In this document: positions 23,760 through 34,429 of the stretch, piece by piece
How positions within the stretch are numbered: the stretch's first letter is position 1
How the letters are laid out: each line of letters starts with the position of its first letter
DNA from: Aulostomus chinensis
Lineage: Eukaryota > Chordata > Actinopteri > Syngnathiformes > Aulostomidae
DNA: 64,000 nt
Direction: 5' to 3'
Assembly: GCA_037954235.1 (NCBI GenBank)
Contig: JBBMOA010000002.1
Location: 20,522,509 to 20,586,508, forward strand
Notes under the pieces: generated by a model
What the model saw: the letters and a program-made list of their open reading frames with translations, nothing else
Told to the model about the DNA's origin: nothing
The model's database searches: none
Translations under genes and position numbers: made by a program

Positions 23760-23910
23760 CCCCGAAGCATCTTATGAAAGATAGCTAATTGCATGTCCAC
23801 AGTGTGCCGTCGGTCCCTGCTTCCCTAGCGCACCATTCAGAGGCAATTAAAGTGAGCTTAAACAGAGTAAGAAAGTGCGTCATCCTCTTAATGCAATTAA
23901 GGAAGTGTGC
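23760..23910. promoter_or_regulatory. Candidate conserved non-coding element
   Basis: Contains GATAGCTAATTGCATG, GGCAATTAAAGTG and ATGCAATTAAGG: three homeodomain cores within about 120 bp of complex sequence, the last two with the same CAATTAA orientation. Function is inferred. Confidence 0.35.
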
Positions 23911-23914
23911 ACAC

Positions 23915-24795
23915 AAACATACAGTAACACAAAAACAGGAACACATAGACACAGGAAGAAAAAAAAAGCGAACAGACAAGGGCATTTATCAGGAAATGTA
24001 TAAGCTCCTGGCTTGGCTTCATCATATATGACAGCATTTGTCATTGTGTGACACTACTTAGATTGTTTAAAGCGTTTCAAACAAATACAAATCTTTTCTG
24101 TTGAAGAAAAATTAATCTATTTTACTTGATGTAAATTGGGCATCATAATAACAAAACTATTCACTTCTCAATTTGCACTCTCTTTTTTTTTTATTTTTAT
24201 CCATCTTTTTATTATAGTATTGTACCTGTCTGGGTTCATAGGTAGACTGACATTTTTGATCAGCATTTGTTGGTCTTAAATAAGTAAATAAATCAGGAAA
24301 ATTGCTGCCCAAGTCTCTTTGCCCAGGAAATGTTGAGTGATGCAGGAAGAATAAAGGCGCTATAAAGCGCATAAACCTGTGATTCATTTATTTAGCTTTA
24401 TTAGATGCAGGAGGTGATAAATAGTTTAATGTTATAAAGAACATAAATATACACAAAGCTTTAAACATTGTACATGCACACAGACAGTGACCTGCCTCAG
24501 AAGATAAAAGAATGGGCCTTTGGTCAGACGCGATTTATATTCACTGTAACATTAATGCTCCAACACTGAAGTCTGTTAAACAGCGTCTATGTTATAGATG
24601 ATCGCTTGAACTCTACCAAGTCTGCATTACAATACTGAATTCATCTTGAGGAAAGAACAGCTAGTTGTGAGGTAAAATATTGGTTTTCCAGAAAAATGAA
24701 GGGTGATACGTGATGTTATGCAAATATCGGAACTGTTTTATCTGAGATAAGCAGTACATGGTTCTAATCCTGCACACAGGTGCTTTTACACCAAT
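23915..24795. other. AT-rich non-coding DNA, nothing specific seen
   Basis: No repeats of note other than short T runs. GGCGCTATAAAGCGC (about 24356) is a small imperfect palindrome. Confidence 0.55.
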
Positions 24796-24799
24796 GCAG

Positions 24800-25090
24800 A
24801 AGGAAGCTTGATCTACACTCCTGGGTTACAGTCGTATCGAAGTACGGTGTAGTTGCAGACCCTAGACCGTAGCCTACCGCACAGCCTTGCGTGCACCTCA
24901 GAAGAAATATCACTACAGGTCAACACGGACCAGAACAGCTCCGACTGGTTTCGTTCGTCACATCACATCTCCTCCCCGGTCTGCGTGCGGTAAATGTAAC
25001 TACTTTTCAACATTTATTGTCTCAAACTCAAAAAATATTTGCTTCGTTTCTGGCGCCAGTGTTTCACATACACAGAGTAGCTAAATACAG
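24800..25090. mobile_element. Possible non-autonomous hAT-type (MITE-like) element, degraded
   Basis: Locally CpG-rich compared with its flanks, as recent transposon DNA often is. It has landmarks I associate from memory with a fish hAT-type MITE: GACCGTAGCCTACCGC, CGTGCACCTCAGAAGAAATA, CACATCTCCTCC then GCGTGCGGTAAATGTAACTA, and CATTTATTGTCTCAAACTC. I did not find clean terminal inverted repeats or an 8-bp duplication, so class and borders are uncertain. Small frames inside are not coding. Confidence 0.4.
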
Positions 25091-25244
25091 AGGCATTGAA
25101 ATTGTAACTGTGGTTGTAGCTTGACACTGCCACACCAGCACAGGGGTATAAATGCCCCCCTACACAGTACAGGTCATGTGATTAGATTACAGTCAGCACA
25201 CAGAACAACTGCACATGTATAAATTAAACTGAAGAGGGCGTACT

Positions 25245-27385
25245 GACAGGGGCTTGAGCTTGGCAACACAAACCAAGATGTGACGCCTCACGTTCATATT
25301 GCGTTTTTTTCAAACTGTTACACTTCCTTTTTTTTTTTTTTTTTGCAAGTAAGTGTCAAGGACCTTGTACATGGGAATATCCTGGAACACACCCTACAGC
25401 AGAAACAGCTGATCAGTCACTGCATGTGGCTGCCGCTAAACCAACACATTTCTACCCTCTAACAGTGTCCACAACTGAACATGATCATTCATTTGCAGGT
25501 TCAATTGAACAAGAATGTGGAACATCCGAGCAACGGTGAAACAAGTCAAAACTTGGTGATCAGGAATTCTGTATAAATGCCAGAAATATGTAACTGAAAA
25601 AGAGATAATAGAAGTCATTTTACTGCACTCAAAAGACAAAAATTACTCAACTATTTGTGCAGTTATACAAGCACAATAGGGTAGGAAGAATTTATATCTG
25701 GGGAAGCAGAGAGAGAGAAAAATATGGGACCTACACTTGGTTCAAACTGAAAATAGCAGGCTGCTTGAAAAATTATTCCTGCTCATACAAATATCTTCTT
25801 TTGAGTCCTCTAACCAGACCCAGACACATGTTTAGTATGTGGCCAAAATGTCAGGAGGTACACTGTAAATAGACAATGTTAAAATATTCAATGTGAAAGT
25901 ATTTTCATGAAACTGCTACTTTTGTAAGTGACAACACTGCAGCAGACATTGTGGACTGTTTGACACCAGCTGCTTGAGAAGGGCCTGAATTTACGAGCAT
26001 ACAACCTGCTGCTGCAACTGGGCACACTTAAAAATGACAAGAACACAGGAACCCCAAACAGCTGAACAACGCTGCTACAGTTGTAAGACATGCCCACACA
26101 ATGCAATGCATTGCGGAAACATAAAAGCCTGTTTTTTTTATGTTCAACAGATGGGTTTTTTTTTTTGTTCTGCACTGAGAGCTGGCTAGACTGTGGCCTC
26201 CTCCGAGCAGCAGTGGCTCTCTCTGGCAAAGGGGTATGCTGTCTGCCCAGTGCATGGAGGCACCCAAAGGCAGAGACTGTGACCCTAAGGGTGCTTACGG
26301 CTGTCTTCAATTATCCAGCAGTGTCTCCCCAAGAACACTGTTCTCTTCATGCAATTAAAATCTGGCCAATTTATGAGACCCGAGAGTTTGTTTCTTCTCA
26401 TGTGATTCCCCTAATTTTGCACTCTTTTTTTTTTTCCCCTCACAAATCCCCAACCCACTCTCAGAAAAAAAAAAAAACTTCTCTGTAAAAAATCTAAAAA
26501 AAAGTGAAAAATTAAAATTTTACAGAAGCAATACAATTCTTTCCATCTCGCATAGACTGAGAGAATAAACTCTATATGATTAAATGTGGGAAATTGTTGA
26601 AATAAACTCGTCATTTAGATGAAGAAGACTTTAATCAACCCAGAACAGACACTAAAGGTCTTTTCCCTCTACAGTTTGCTCCTGGCTACATTCCAGATGT
26701 TATGTAGTCCTGAATGAGCTGGGTTTGAGTCCTGCAGCCTCCCGCAGAGCTGGATTAGACTTAATCTCATTCTTGGGTTCACTCCTATTCGCCAAGAGAT
26801 AGCAAACACTCATGTATTTGCAAAATCATTTTTATAATTTACCCACAACATAGAGGATAAACACAACTGGTTGACTCTCAGCATGGGAGGCATATTACAG
26901 TATGTATTTATTACATTGATGATGTAATCCTTGCCCTGCCAGTTGTAGAGGAACATTATGTGTTTCCTTTACCAGTAGAAATAATTGAAGAGTATTTTTT
27001 CGTTTGAGGGTTTTTACCATCCTTCTTTCATAGCGCTTTAAATGCAGAAAATCCAATGAAATTATTGAATGAGACAGTGAAAAGAAACCTTTACAATTCT
27101 GTATTGCTTAACAGAAAGGTAGTATGTATTCTATGGTATACAGAGAGAAACAGACCTTAAACGAGCAGGGATCTCTGCAAATAATTCATAAAAGCAAAAC
27201 AAGTTATTTATTATTCTTTGAAAATAGGCAAAATGAATCAGAGTACTGAATAAAAATTCTGGAAAAGCAGACATTTTAGGGAAATTTCTTTTTAAAAGTG
27301 AAATTTAGCTGGTTTTCAAATTTCTGCCTCCACACGACAAACATACAGCCCATGCAGACGATTCATTCACTTGACTAAAATGGAG
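25245..27385. other. Non-coding DNA, mostly AT-rich
   Basis: Contains a 17-T run (25328-25344) and several A/T runs near 26150 and 26430-26510. A more complex patch at 26640-26780 has GGATTAGACTTAATCTCATT, two inverted bicoid-type cores. The plus frame over 26090-26488 crosses T runs and is not gene-like. Confidence 0.5.
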
Positions 27386-27389
27386 GCTT

Positions 27390-27900
27390 TGCCACCTCTG
27401 TTATTCCGCCAGCACACCCATCCAAACCTATTCCAACACCAAATGTAAAGTCCAACTGCCCTCTAAATCCCTCCCAATTATAAAAGGTCCTTGAGTCGCT
27501 GTTTTGCCCCCTCTCCAGCTCCTGTCTGATTACTGAGTGTGGGGCAAGCTCCGCAGGCAATCAGCCGCAAAGCGCAGAGGACCAAGAGGACTGTGGGGAA
27601 AAAAAAAAAATCAAATCCAAAACACTGCAAAAAATAAACTAAAAGGGGACTTCTGGTCCACAATTACAGGCCATTCAGCCAGGCCTCTGCTGTAGCACTC
27701 AAGAGCTGCCATGATTTCTGACAGAAAAGGTTATTAGTTTTTATTGGAGGAAATAGATGCTGGGTGACTTAAAATGGCACAGTAATTGGGGGAGGGGGCT
27801 ACTGACCTAGGTCTCCCAAGGGTCCCATTGGACTGCTGAAGGGACACAGATCACCTCTCCCCTTGTGTCTCGCGACTCCTCTCTGCACTCCAAAGATGCG
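27390..27900. promoter_or_regulatory. Candidate conserved non-coding elements (two blocks)
   Basis: The first block (27400-27600) includes CCCAATTATAAAAGG (TATAAA-like on the plus strand), GTCTGATTACTGAG and CAGGCAATCAGCC. The second (27770-27890) includes CAGTAATTGGG and a GC-richer stretch. A TATA-type promoter at 27480 is conceivable, but no adjoining exon is seen. Confidence 0.3.
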
Positions 27901-28129
27901 CCTTGGTCTTTGGCCTTGAACTTCTGTACATTTAGACACCTTTTAAGTATAATTAATGTCTTCAACTACATTGTTACTTCCTGTTGTAATAATTTATGTA
28001 TTCATTTCCAGTCGATCCAACCAAAAATAAGAGTGTTTTTTTTTTTCACTGCAAAACACCAATTACAATGTAAGTAAAACACCAGTGTCAACACCATTTT
28101 ATGTTCCATTTACATGGATTTTTTCTGTG

Positions 28130-28420
28130 CCTTCAACATAGCAGTGGCACATGTGAAAACATTATCAGAGAGCATGGAGGCAGCGTGTTTGCTTGGCTCA
28201 GTGTAATGACTGCCTGCAGATTTCCTGTCACGAGCACCAGACTCTGCCGCTCCAGAAGGAGAACAGAGAAGTATGCAACCATATTTGCTTTTGTGCTGGG
28301 CCGCCAGTGTGTGTACTCTGCTGTGTGTGACGTTATTCCAGAATGTGTAAGCTATGATGTACCGCCGCTAGATGAAGTACTCTCCACCGCCGTGTCTGGT
28401 GATGGGCACTAATCAGACGT
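28130..28420. promoter_or_regulatory. Candidate conserved non-coding element
   Basis: Complex CG-containing sequence with one frame open from 28101 to 28412 (begins MFHLHGFF, contains SGTCENIIREHGG). No family is recognised and no clean exon borders are present. TGTGTGACGTTATTCC carries a CRE half-site. Regulatory element is the preferred reading. Confidence 0.28.
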
Positions 28421-28559
28421 GTGCTTTTATAAAACAGAAGAAATATTTTATGATTTTACTATTATTTTGTGCATCTCAGTCATTGAGGTGGTGATAATGC
28501 AATTAATTTCATTATGAGCTATTGTATGTCAAAGTAGATAATATGTTAATGCTATCTGT

Positions 28560-28564
<5 letters not shown>

Positions 28565-28603
<39 letters not shown>
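28565..28603. repeat. (TG)n microsatellite
   Basis: About 19 uninterrupted TG units. Confidence 0.97.
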
Positions 28604-28606
<3 letters not shown>

Positions 28607-28736
28607 TCTTCATTGTGCTTGCTGCCCATCCTCTCCTAATCTGTATTCAGAGCAGGTAGGCTCCAGCACAGACCCACAGCTCAGTAACTAATGGAGGGGC
28701 TGATGGGAGCCTGATGACGACCACGAGGCCATTTGT

Positions 28737-28756
28737 ACACACACACGCGCGCACAC

Positions 28757-28791
<35 letters not shown>
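28737..28791. repeat. (CA)n microsatellite with CGCGCG interruptions
   Basis: CA units interrupted twice by CGCGCG/CGCGCGCG. The whole tract alternates purine and pyrimidine, which favours left-handed Z-DNA, the CG steps most strongly. Confidence 0.95.
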
Positions 28792-28897
28792 TTTACAAAT
28801 GCCCAAACACCATAGTCATTTCCAAGTACATTCACACCGATCATACAGCTAATAGTCAGGTAAGTTAGTTACACTGACTGTTCCATATTTGGTGATT

Positions 28898-28898
<1 letters not shown>

Positions 28899-28924
<26 letters not shown>
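28899..28924. repeat. (GT)n microsatellite
   Basis: About 13 GT units. It is the third alternating tract within 360 bp. Confidence 0.95.
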
Positions 28925-28929
<5 letters not shown>

Positions 28930-29074
28930 TTCTTCTCATCCTTAATCTACCCAACAAGGATGCATGCTCAATATTCCCATATTTCAATCATGTATAAATA
29001 TTCTGTCTTCCAAAATGAAATACATTTGTCTTCAATAATTTACATTTTCCAATCATGTGTAAATTCTGTTCTTG

Positions 29075-29850
29075 AGGTCTGGTTAGGTTTAGGTACAAAC
29101 ACATCAGCAAGCCATTATGGCTTGGATTTAAATCATGACTTCCTTTAGGTTACATGGTTACTAAAATTATCGCCGAGTCCTCCAAATACTTTGTGACAAT
29201 GAGGGAGTTTAAAAAAATATACGTTTTGTAAAAAAAAAAAGTATAAAGTCTTTACAAAAAACAAAAACTGCCCTAGCTGCAACAATGCCATCGCCAGGAT
29301 CCCCAGCCTTGGTCACAGAAGAAAACACCTTTAAAAGTCTGTTTTTTGGCACCTTTGCAATGACATGTCATTGGTTATACTCTAAAACCTAAACTCGCCT
29401 CAATTTATTGTTTCATTTTAAAAAGCAGTCTCCATTTTACAAAATAAACTGATATGTCTCCACTTTGTATCTGAGAACCCATGACATTGAAATAATGTTA
29501 GCAGCTGCTCTCACTGCCATCCTAGCAACTACCTAGCTTTCAGAAATCCACAGACTTCGGCAGGTGGGGATCCCAGCTGTCTTACCACAAGATTATGTTG
29601 TTACAACAATAACTTGGACAAGTAAAAAATGCACTTCAAAACAAGAAAACCTGTGGTCTTATGTTGCAAAGTCTGGTGTTTTGTGACACTGTGGTGCAAA
29701 CAGGATTTGATTCAAAAGTCGAGTTTATTTGTTCTGTTATCCATCGCCCGAGCAACCATCCACGACTCTCTTCACATTTCGACTTTTGCGCTGGTTTTAC
29801 TAACTACTTCCACTAGAGGGACCTCCAGCAGCCCTGCCCATCCACAGTTT
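29075..29850. mobile_element. Probable degraded transposable-element sequence
   Basis: Opens with GGTTAGGTTTAGG (29081-29093), then TTAAATCATGACTTCC and GGTTACATGG, an order I recall from interspersed fish repeats. The right part (29630-29830) also reads like repeated fish DNA (GTGGTCTTATGTTGC, CGACTTTTGCGCTGG). The frame open from 29629 to 29946 matches no transposase or reverse-transcriptase motif. Class and limits are undetermined. Confidence 0.4.
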
Positions 29851-29854
29851 ATGC

Positions 29855-30400
29855 TTGAGGGCTTCCTACGCCATCATAGTCTGACAGAAAGAGACGCGCC
29901 CCATGTATCCATGATTGGCCGGTCAAGTCTGAATGAAATGTTTTAATCAGCTGTGTAAATGAGTAACAATTACAGAATGGGTCTTCATCCTCTTCTGCTA
30001 TGCTGATATTGTGGTTATTGCTTTGATTTCTCCTCCGCAAACTTTTCCAGTGTACCACTGCCACTCTAAAATATTGGCCAGGAATAGCAGGGAGTTAGAA
30101 AATTAATGTCATGCTGGGATCAGTGTATTAGTGTCACACAAACTAGGACAATGTGTTGGTTCTGTTCAATATAATGCAGTACGTCTCACTGGACAGAAAT
30201 CTATTTAACAGTCCCAGTGTTAAACATATAAGGATATTGGCTGAAACAATAAAATATTGATGAATTGAAAAATATAAGCTTCTAAATGGAAAAAAAAAAA
30301 ACTCAAGTCTTTAACTTCACTGCTCTTTCATGTGCCAGCAAGCCTGCATCCATGTCCTCTATGTTCTGTCTTCTATCTGTGACTCTCCAGGTCAACTTTT
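29855..30400. other. AT-rich non-coding DNA
   Basis: No gene or repeat recognised, apart from a short A run at about 30290. Confidence 0.5.
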
Positions 30401-30479
30401 GTTTCTTTTCTCTTTCTATTGTTTCCTTTTTGTGTCTTTTCCTTTCCTTTTCCTATTCCTTCTCTGCGGCTGAACTCAG

Positions 30480-30536
30480 GCAAGAGAGCTGACAGCCTAA
30501 GTGACCTAGAAGCCTCTGAGGCTCACAGGGAGAAAG
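30480..30536 (+). CDS. Candidate 57-bp cassette exon (unidentified gene)
   Basis: A pyrimidine tract of about 70 bp (30400-30470) precedes CTCAG (AG at 30478-30479). The 57-bp segment is followed by AAAG|GTAATG (donor GT at 30537). The length is a multiple of three, so it could be skipped without a frameshift. Two frames are stopped. The third, entered after a split codon whose last bases are GC, reads KRADSLSDLEASEAHREK and ends one base into the next codon. The peptide is polar and acidic with a Ser-rich start. I do not recognise the protein. Weaknesses: donor positions +5 and +6 deviate from consensus, and the last 15 bases of the acceptor are only moderately pyrimidine. A chance splice-like block cannot be excluded. 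Confidence 0.35.
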
Positions 30537-30539
30537 GTA

Positions 30540-30910
30540 ATGGGCCCAACCCCGGAACGCACTCTCACTCCCAGCACACATGGAGCTGCCGGCAGCTTTG
30601 ATCCGGTAGCCCCTTCTTGGGTCTCCTGACGCCTGGTGAGGAAATTCATAGGAACAACTGGAAGAGGCCTGTGTTTATTCAGCTCCTTTAATGAGGAGGG
30701 AGATGGATTATCGGGGGCCTCGATCTCCCCAAAAAAACACAGGGAAAGAAAACTGCTGCTCCTTCCAGATGTTGCTCTATCACTGGTCACTCCGAAAGAA
30801 TAAGAGGGGGATAGAAAGAGAGAAAGAAGGCCAGTTGTCGGCAAGAGAATTCCCCGGTGGTTTCTCTGGTCCTCTGTCTGGCCAGATGCGGAATCTCGAG
30901 GCTCTTTTTA
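30540..30910. promoter_or_regulatory. Candidate conserved non-coding element
   Basis: Lies directly downstream of the exon candidate, as splicing-linked or enhancer conservation often does. It contains GCTGCCGGCAGC (palindrome), TTTATTCAGCTCCTTTAATG and GATGGATTATCGGGG (bicoid-type GGATTA). The minus frame 30844-30506 across it is not family-like. Confidence 0.33.
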
Positions 30911-31134
30911 TAGGTTGTTTTTTACTTCGTTGTTTTGTTTTTTAAGCTCTCTGATTTCAGAGATACGTGCTGACTTTAAGAGAAACAATTCTCCAGCACC
31001 ACAAATTGCAGAATATAAAGTCAAAGATCTGATGAGTCGTTCAAGGGAGCCTGGTCTCACAGTCTAAGCTTTGCAGTGGCTTGAAATCATCAGAAGAATG
31101 CGTGTTATGCAAGTGGGAGATGGTAACTGGCTTT

Positions 31135-31154
31135 GGGGGGGGGGGGGGGGGGGG
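31135..31154. repeat. Poly-G homopolymer (20)
   Basis: Twenty consecutive G, the longest G/C homopolymer in the window. It could fold into a G-quadruplex. Confidence 0.96.
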
Positions 31155-31159
31155 CACAA

Positions 31160-32560
31160 GCTGCCCAATCTGACTGTGACCACTGGTCCTTACTGTTCCA
31201 CTTAACACACCTCAGCTGAGTCCAACACAATGTTTCTGTACCATGTGTTCCAGCACCAGGCACTGAGGTAGCGACACCTGCATATGAAACAGACTGGTTT
31301 CTTATTTGTTTTTTTTAATCATTTACATGTTCTTATTAATTGTATAACTATAAACAGAAAGAACAGAGCAGGCCTGCCTTACTGCGGCATCCAATTTCTT
31401 TAGTCAGAAGTTGTCATTTTCAGCATGTAGGCTTCTCCTGGCCTGCTAGCTAGCTAGCTCAGAGGTTCTTCATGTTTCGTGTTGTCAAGGGGACTGAAAA
31501 AATGGCAGCAGGCGGAAGGAATGCAGAATGCTAACAGAAATAATCACTTCAGGCCAAGTTTATACTTCAGGTGGTGTTGTTCCAGTAATTAGACCATTTC
31601 CACTTAAACCATGAGGTTTCTTATACCATACTGTAGCTAAGTACCACGATCATTTCTTTGTAAGACGTGTAATTAAAAACATTGCTTTCAAGACATAAAA
31701 CACATTTAATTACTATAGAAATAGTTTTCATCACCTCATAACGTTATGAGAAGGTGTCGGAAGCTTATGTCCTTGGTGGGTCTCACATAAATAAATTCTA
31801 CGTGTCACTCAAGTTGCTGCCGAGTGTTTGTTTCCAGGTGTTGGGAAAACAAAGGGAGTCCCAGGATTGTTAACAGCACCTGCTGACACAATGTAGACTC
31901 GGGCTACATGTTAGGCTCTTGACCCTATTGCCAGGAGACTGACCAGATCAATACATCTCTCTATTGTCAACTCATTTAGGAGAGGATAATGGGTCAGCGA
32001 CTGGTCACAGATCCTCCCACACAGAGGGTACAGGTCAGCGTGTGCTGCAGGTTTACATGTCATTTACATACATCACATGTTGTTAGGATTAACACCTGCG
32101 CTAACAACAGGTTCTGTTACAGGACTCTGGTCTGGAGGAAGCAAATTGCACTCATTTATTCACCCTAAAAAAAGAATTTGTGTTCTAATCTACACATCCA
32201 CACCACCTTTGTCCTTTGAGCTGGTTCACCCCTGCACATTCAAGGTCAGGCCAGCGACAGGGTGAAGAGGAGGTGTCTGATGTGTGTATTTGTATGTCAG
32301 AACACAAGTGACGGGTTGAAAATGACAATAATGCACACAGTTATCATGTTCAGATTTATTTCTGTGTATCTGCCCGTGTCACTGTAAAAAAATCATCATG
32401 CCTTTAGTTATAAATGCAAAATAAAACAAAACACTTTGCAATGTCATTTTTAAGAATTAAATAAACGCTGTAGACAGAAGACGAGCACAGAGTCAACTAA
32501 GGTTTTAAGTTCTACGTTGATCTTCCTGAAATCTTAACAGGGTCCTCACTGCCCCACGTC
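31160..32560. other. Non-coding DNA
   Basis: No gene is recognised. There is a tetranucleotide (CTAG)n-like GCTAGCTAGCTAGCTC at about 31444 and a 12-bp palindrome CATAACGTTATG at 31737-31748. Confidence 0.55.
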
Positions 32561-32596
32561 ACCCACCCCCCACCCCCCACCCCCCAACCCACCCCA
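32561..32596. repeat. (CACCCCC)n C-rich minisatellite-like tract
   Basis: C-rich units of about seven bases directly abut the minus-strand repeat copy at 32603-32687. Confidence 0.9.
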
Positions 32597-32602
32597 ACTT
32601 TC

Positions 32603-32687
32603 AACTCGGTAGTTTTTTGTGAAATCGTGCTGACAGACAGACAATCGAAGGGCACCGAAAACATAACCTCCTTGGCAGAGGTAATAA
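32603..32687 (-). repeat. Teleost interspersed repeat, CCAAGGAGG family, 5' end fragment
   Basis: Read on the minus strand it begins TTATTACCTCTGCCAAGGAG, then GTTATGTTTTCGG, TGTCTGTCTGTCAGCA and TTTCACAAAAAACTA. This is the same start as the full copy at 61421 and the head of the copy near 10680. Only the first ~85 bp survive, and the break coincides with the C-rich tract. Confidence 0.75.
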
Positions 32688-32689
32688 AA

Positions 32690-34100
32690 AGCTATAAGTG
32701 AACATTAATTTAGTCTTTGTGCTTAATTCTCCTGGTTATCACTTTTCAACCTTTATTATGTCAAGCGTAAGGTCATGTTTCTACTCTATTTTCTAAAAGG
32801 TGAAACAGAGACAATGAATATGCTAATGTGATCATTCACACATACCTGAAAAATCAGTGTGGGATGTTTTACTTTGTTATGTTGGGGATGTTTTATTTTG
32901 TTTAGACAAAAAAAAAAAAAAAAAAAAAGCCTGATATGGGGGCTTACTAACATCCTTTTTAATCAACCACCCTGGGACAAAGAGATCATTTTTCTATTAG
33001 AAGTAAATGAGGGAAAGAAATTACATTTTAATCAAATTCTCATATTACGTAAGTTTTTTGTCAATCACTGACCACTTTAGTTCATCACCAGTTTTAGCCG
33101 CAGCACACAAATGCATACTGGAATCAGTGGGCACATTAAAGTAAAAGTTAAGGTGAGTTAGTGTTGGCACTGAATAATTCAGAGCAGGGACACGGTTCAT
33201 TGTGTAAAAAAAAAAAAAAAAACCTTGACAAGGTCCTTCATGACAGTATCAGTACATGAGATGCAGATGGAATGGATGCATCTAAAGGCTATCTTCCATA
33301 GCGTCCACATAATTCAAACTCTGACCCCTTCATCTGATACTTCTGTCCTCCAAGAGTGAGTTTGTAAAACCCCCAAAAAAACTCTTTCAAATACAAACAT
33401 ACTTGAAAAAGTTTTCCCCTGAAACTTCATTAAAAAAAACCCACACAAAACAAAAGAAATAAAAGTTTCAAGGAGGCACTTACCAACTGTGAAGCGGAGG
33501 AGAGCTTCTTTCGCAGTCCAAATCCTGTAAAACATGAGAGGTGCATCATTGTCCGCAGTCTTCAATCGTACATCCTTCAAACAACCGTTCAGGAAGCAAA
33601 CAAAGTGAACCTCAGGTCCGACTGTTCATGTTAGTTTATTACCATTCCAATTCATAACCTTTTGCCAACATCCTTCTTACTGGCCAATAATATCTGCCTC
33701 AAGGCAGAACTTAGCTTGCAACATAATCTTATGTATGAATGGATAAAACCTGAATAATCGAGCAAATCACAGAAAGCTATTATCATCATATTGTTTTTGC
33801 ACTCCACTCTGTCTGCAGGCTATAGGTTATTTGTTATAAAAGTTATATTACTACCTCAGGGCAAGAGGACAGTGCTCAGAAGATATGCCTGAAATACATA
33901 AAAGCATAAAAAAAACCACAATCAAAAGTGAGTCATTTTTATAAACTTATTTTATTCTACATGTCATTCAAGATAGGTTTTTTTTTTTTATTGCAGCTCA
34001 GATAAAAACCACAGGCAGCACATTGTTACTCATCCAAAGTCGTCTTCTCACCAGGTCACTGCAGCTCAAACAAAGACTTAAACTTGGTTTAACTACACCC
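32690..34100. other. AT-rich non-coding DNA with two long A runs
   Basis: Contains a 21-A run (32908-32928) and a 17-A run (33206-33222), each possibly an old retroposon tail, but no body is recognised. The minus frame 33580-33314 has no family resemblance. Confidence 0.5.
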
Positions 34101-34110
34101 CAGGTCACTG

Positions 34111-34425
34111 TCACTTTCTTAAGTTAATGACCTTCTTCAAGAGGGACAATCTTAACCTTGAAATAATGACCTTGTAATCGTCTTTTCTTCTTTCATCGTA
34201 TTTGAAATAGTTACTGACAGCACTCCAGTTCCATTCTTTAGTCAAAAATACTATACCTTGACCATGTGAGTCCAGAGTTTCAAAACCCACATAAAACACA
34301 TCGGCCCTACCACAACAAAAAAGACAAGGAATATTCTCCACCGTGCTCGCATTCAAATGTAATTCTAATATTCCGGCTAAGGCTGAGGTAAATCCAGCAC
34401 TTGCCTGTTTCTCTGAACTGTAGGA
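34111..34425 (-). other. Open frame of about 100 codons, unrecognised; possible retrotransposon remnant
   Basis: On the minus strand one frame stays open from about 34425 to 34111. It contains PCLFCCGRADVFYVGFETL and later FKYDERRKDDYKVI. The Cys-x-x-Cys pair followed about 30 residues later by a Tyr/Arg/Lys-rich segment loosely recalls the C-terminal tail of some fish non-LTR retrotransposon proteins. There is no ATG at a sensible place and no other ORF2 motif nearby. This could equally be a chance open frame. Confidence 0.2.
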
Positions 34426-34429
34426 CGAG

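Noticed and set aside
24745..24775. GGTTCTAATCC, a near-perfect pol III B box
   Set aside because: No A box at the right distance upstream and no cloverleaf arms, so taken as chance.
26715..26740. GGTTTGAGTCC, B-box-like
   Set aside because: No A box or tRNA fold around it.
31737..31748. 12-bp palindrome CATAACGTTATG
   Set aside because: A single short palindrome with no partner motif or repeat; expected by chance in AT-rich DNA.
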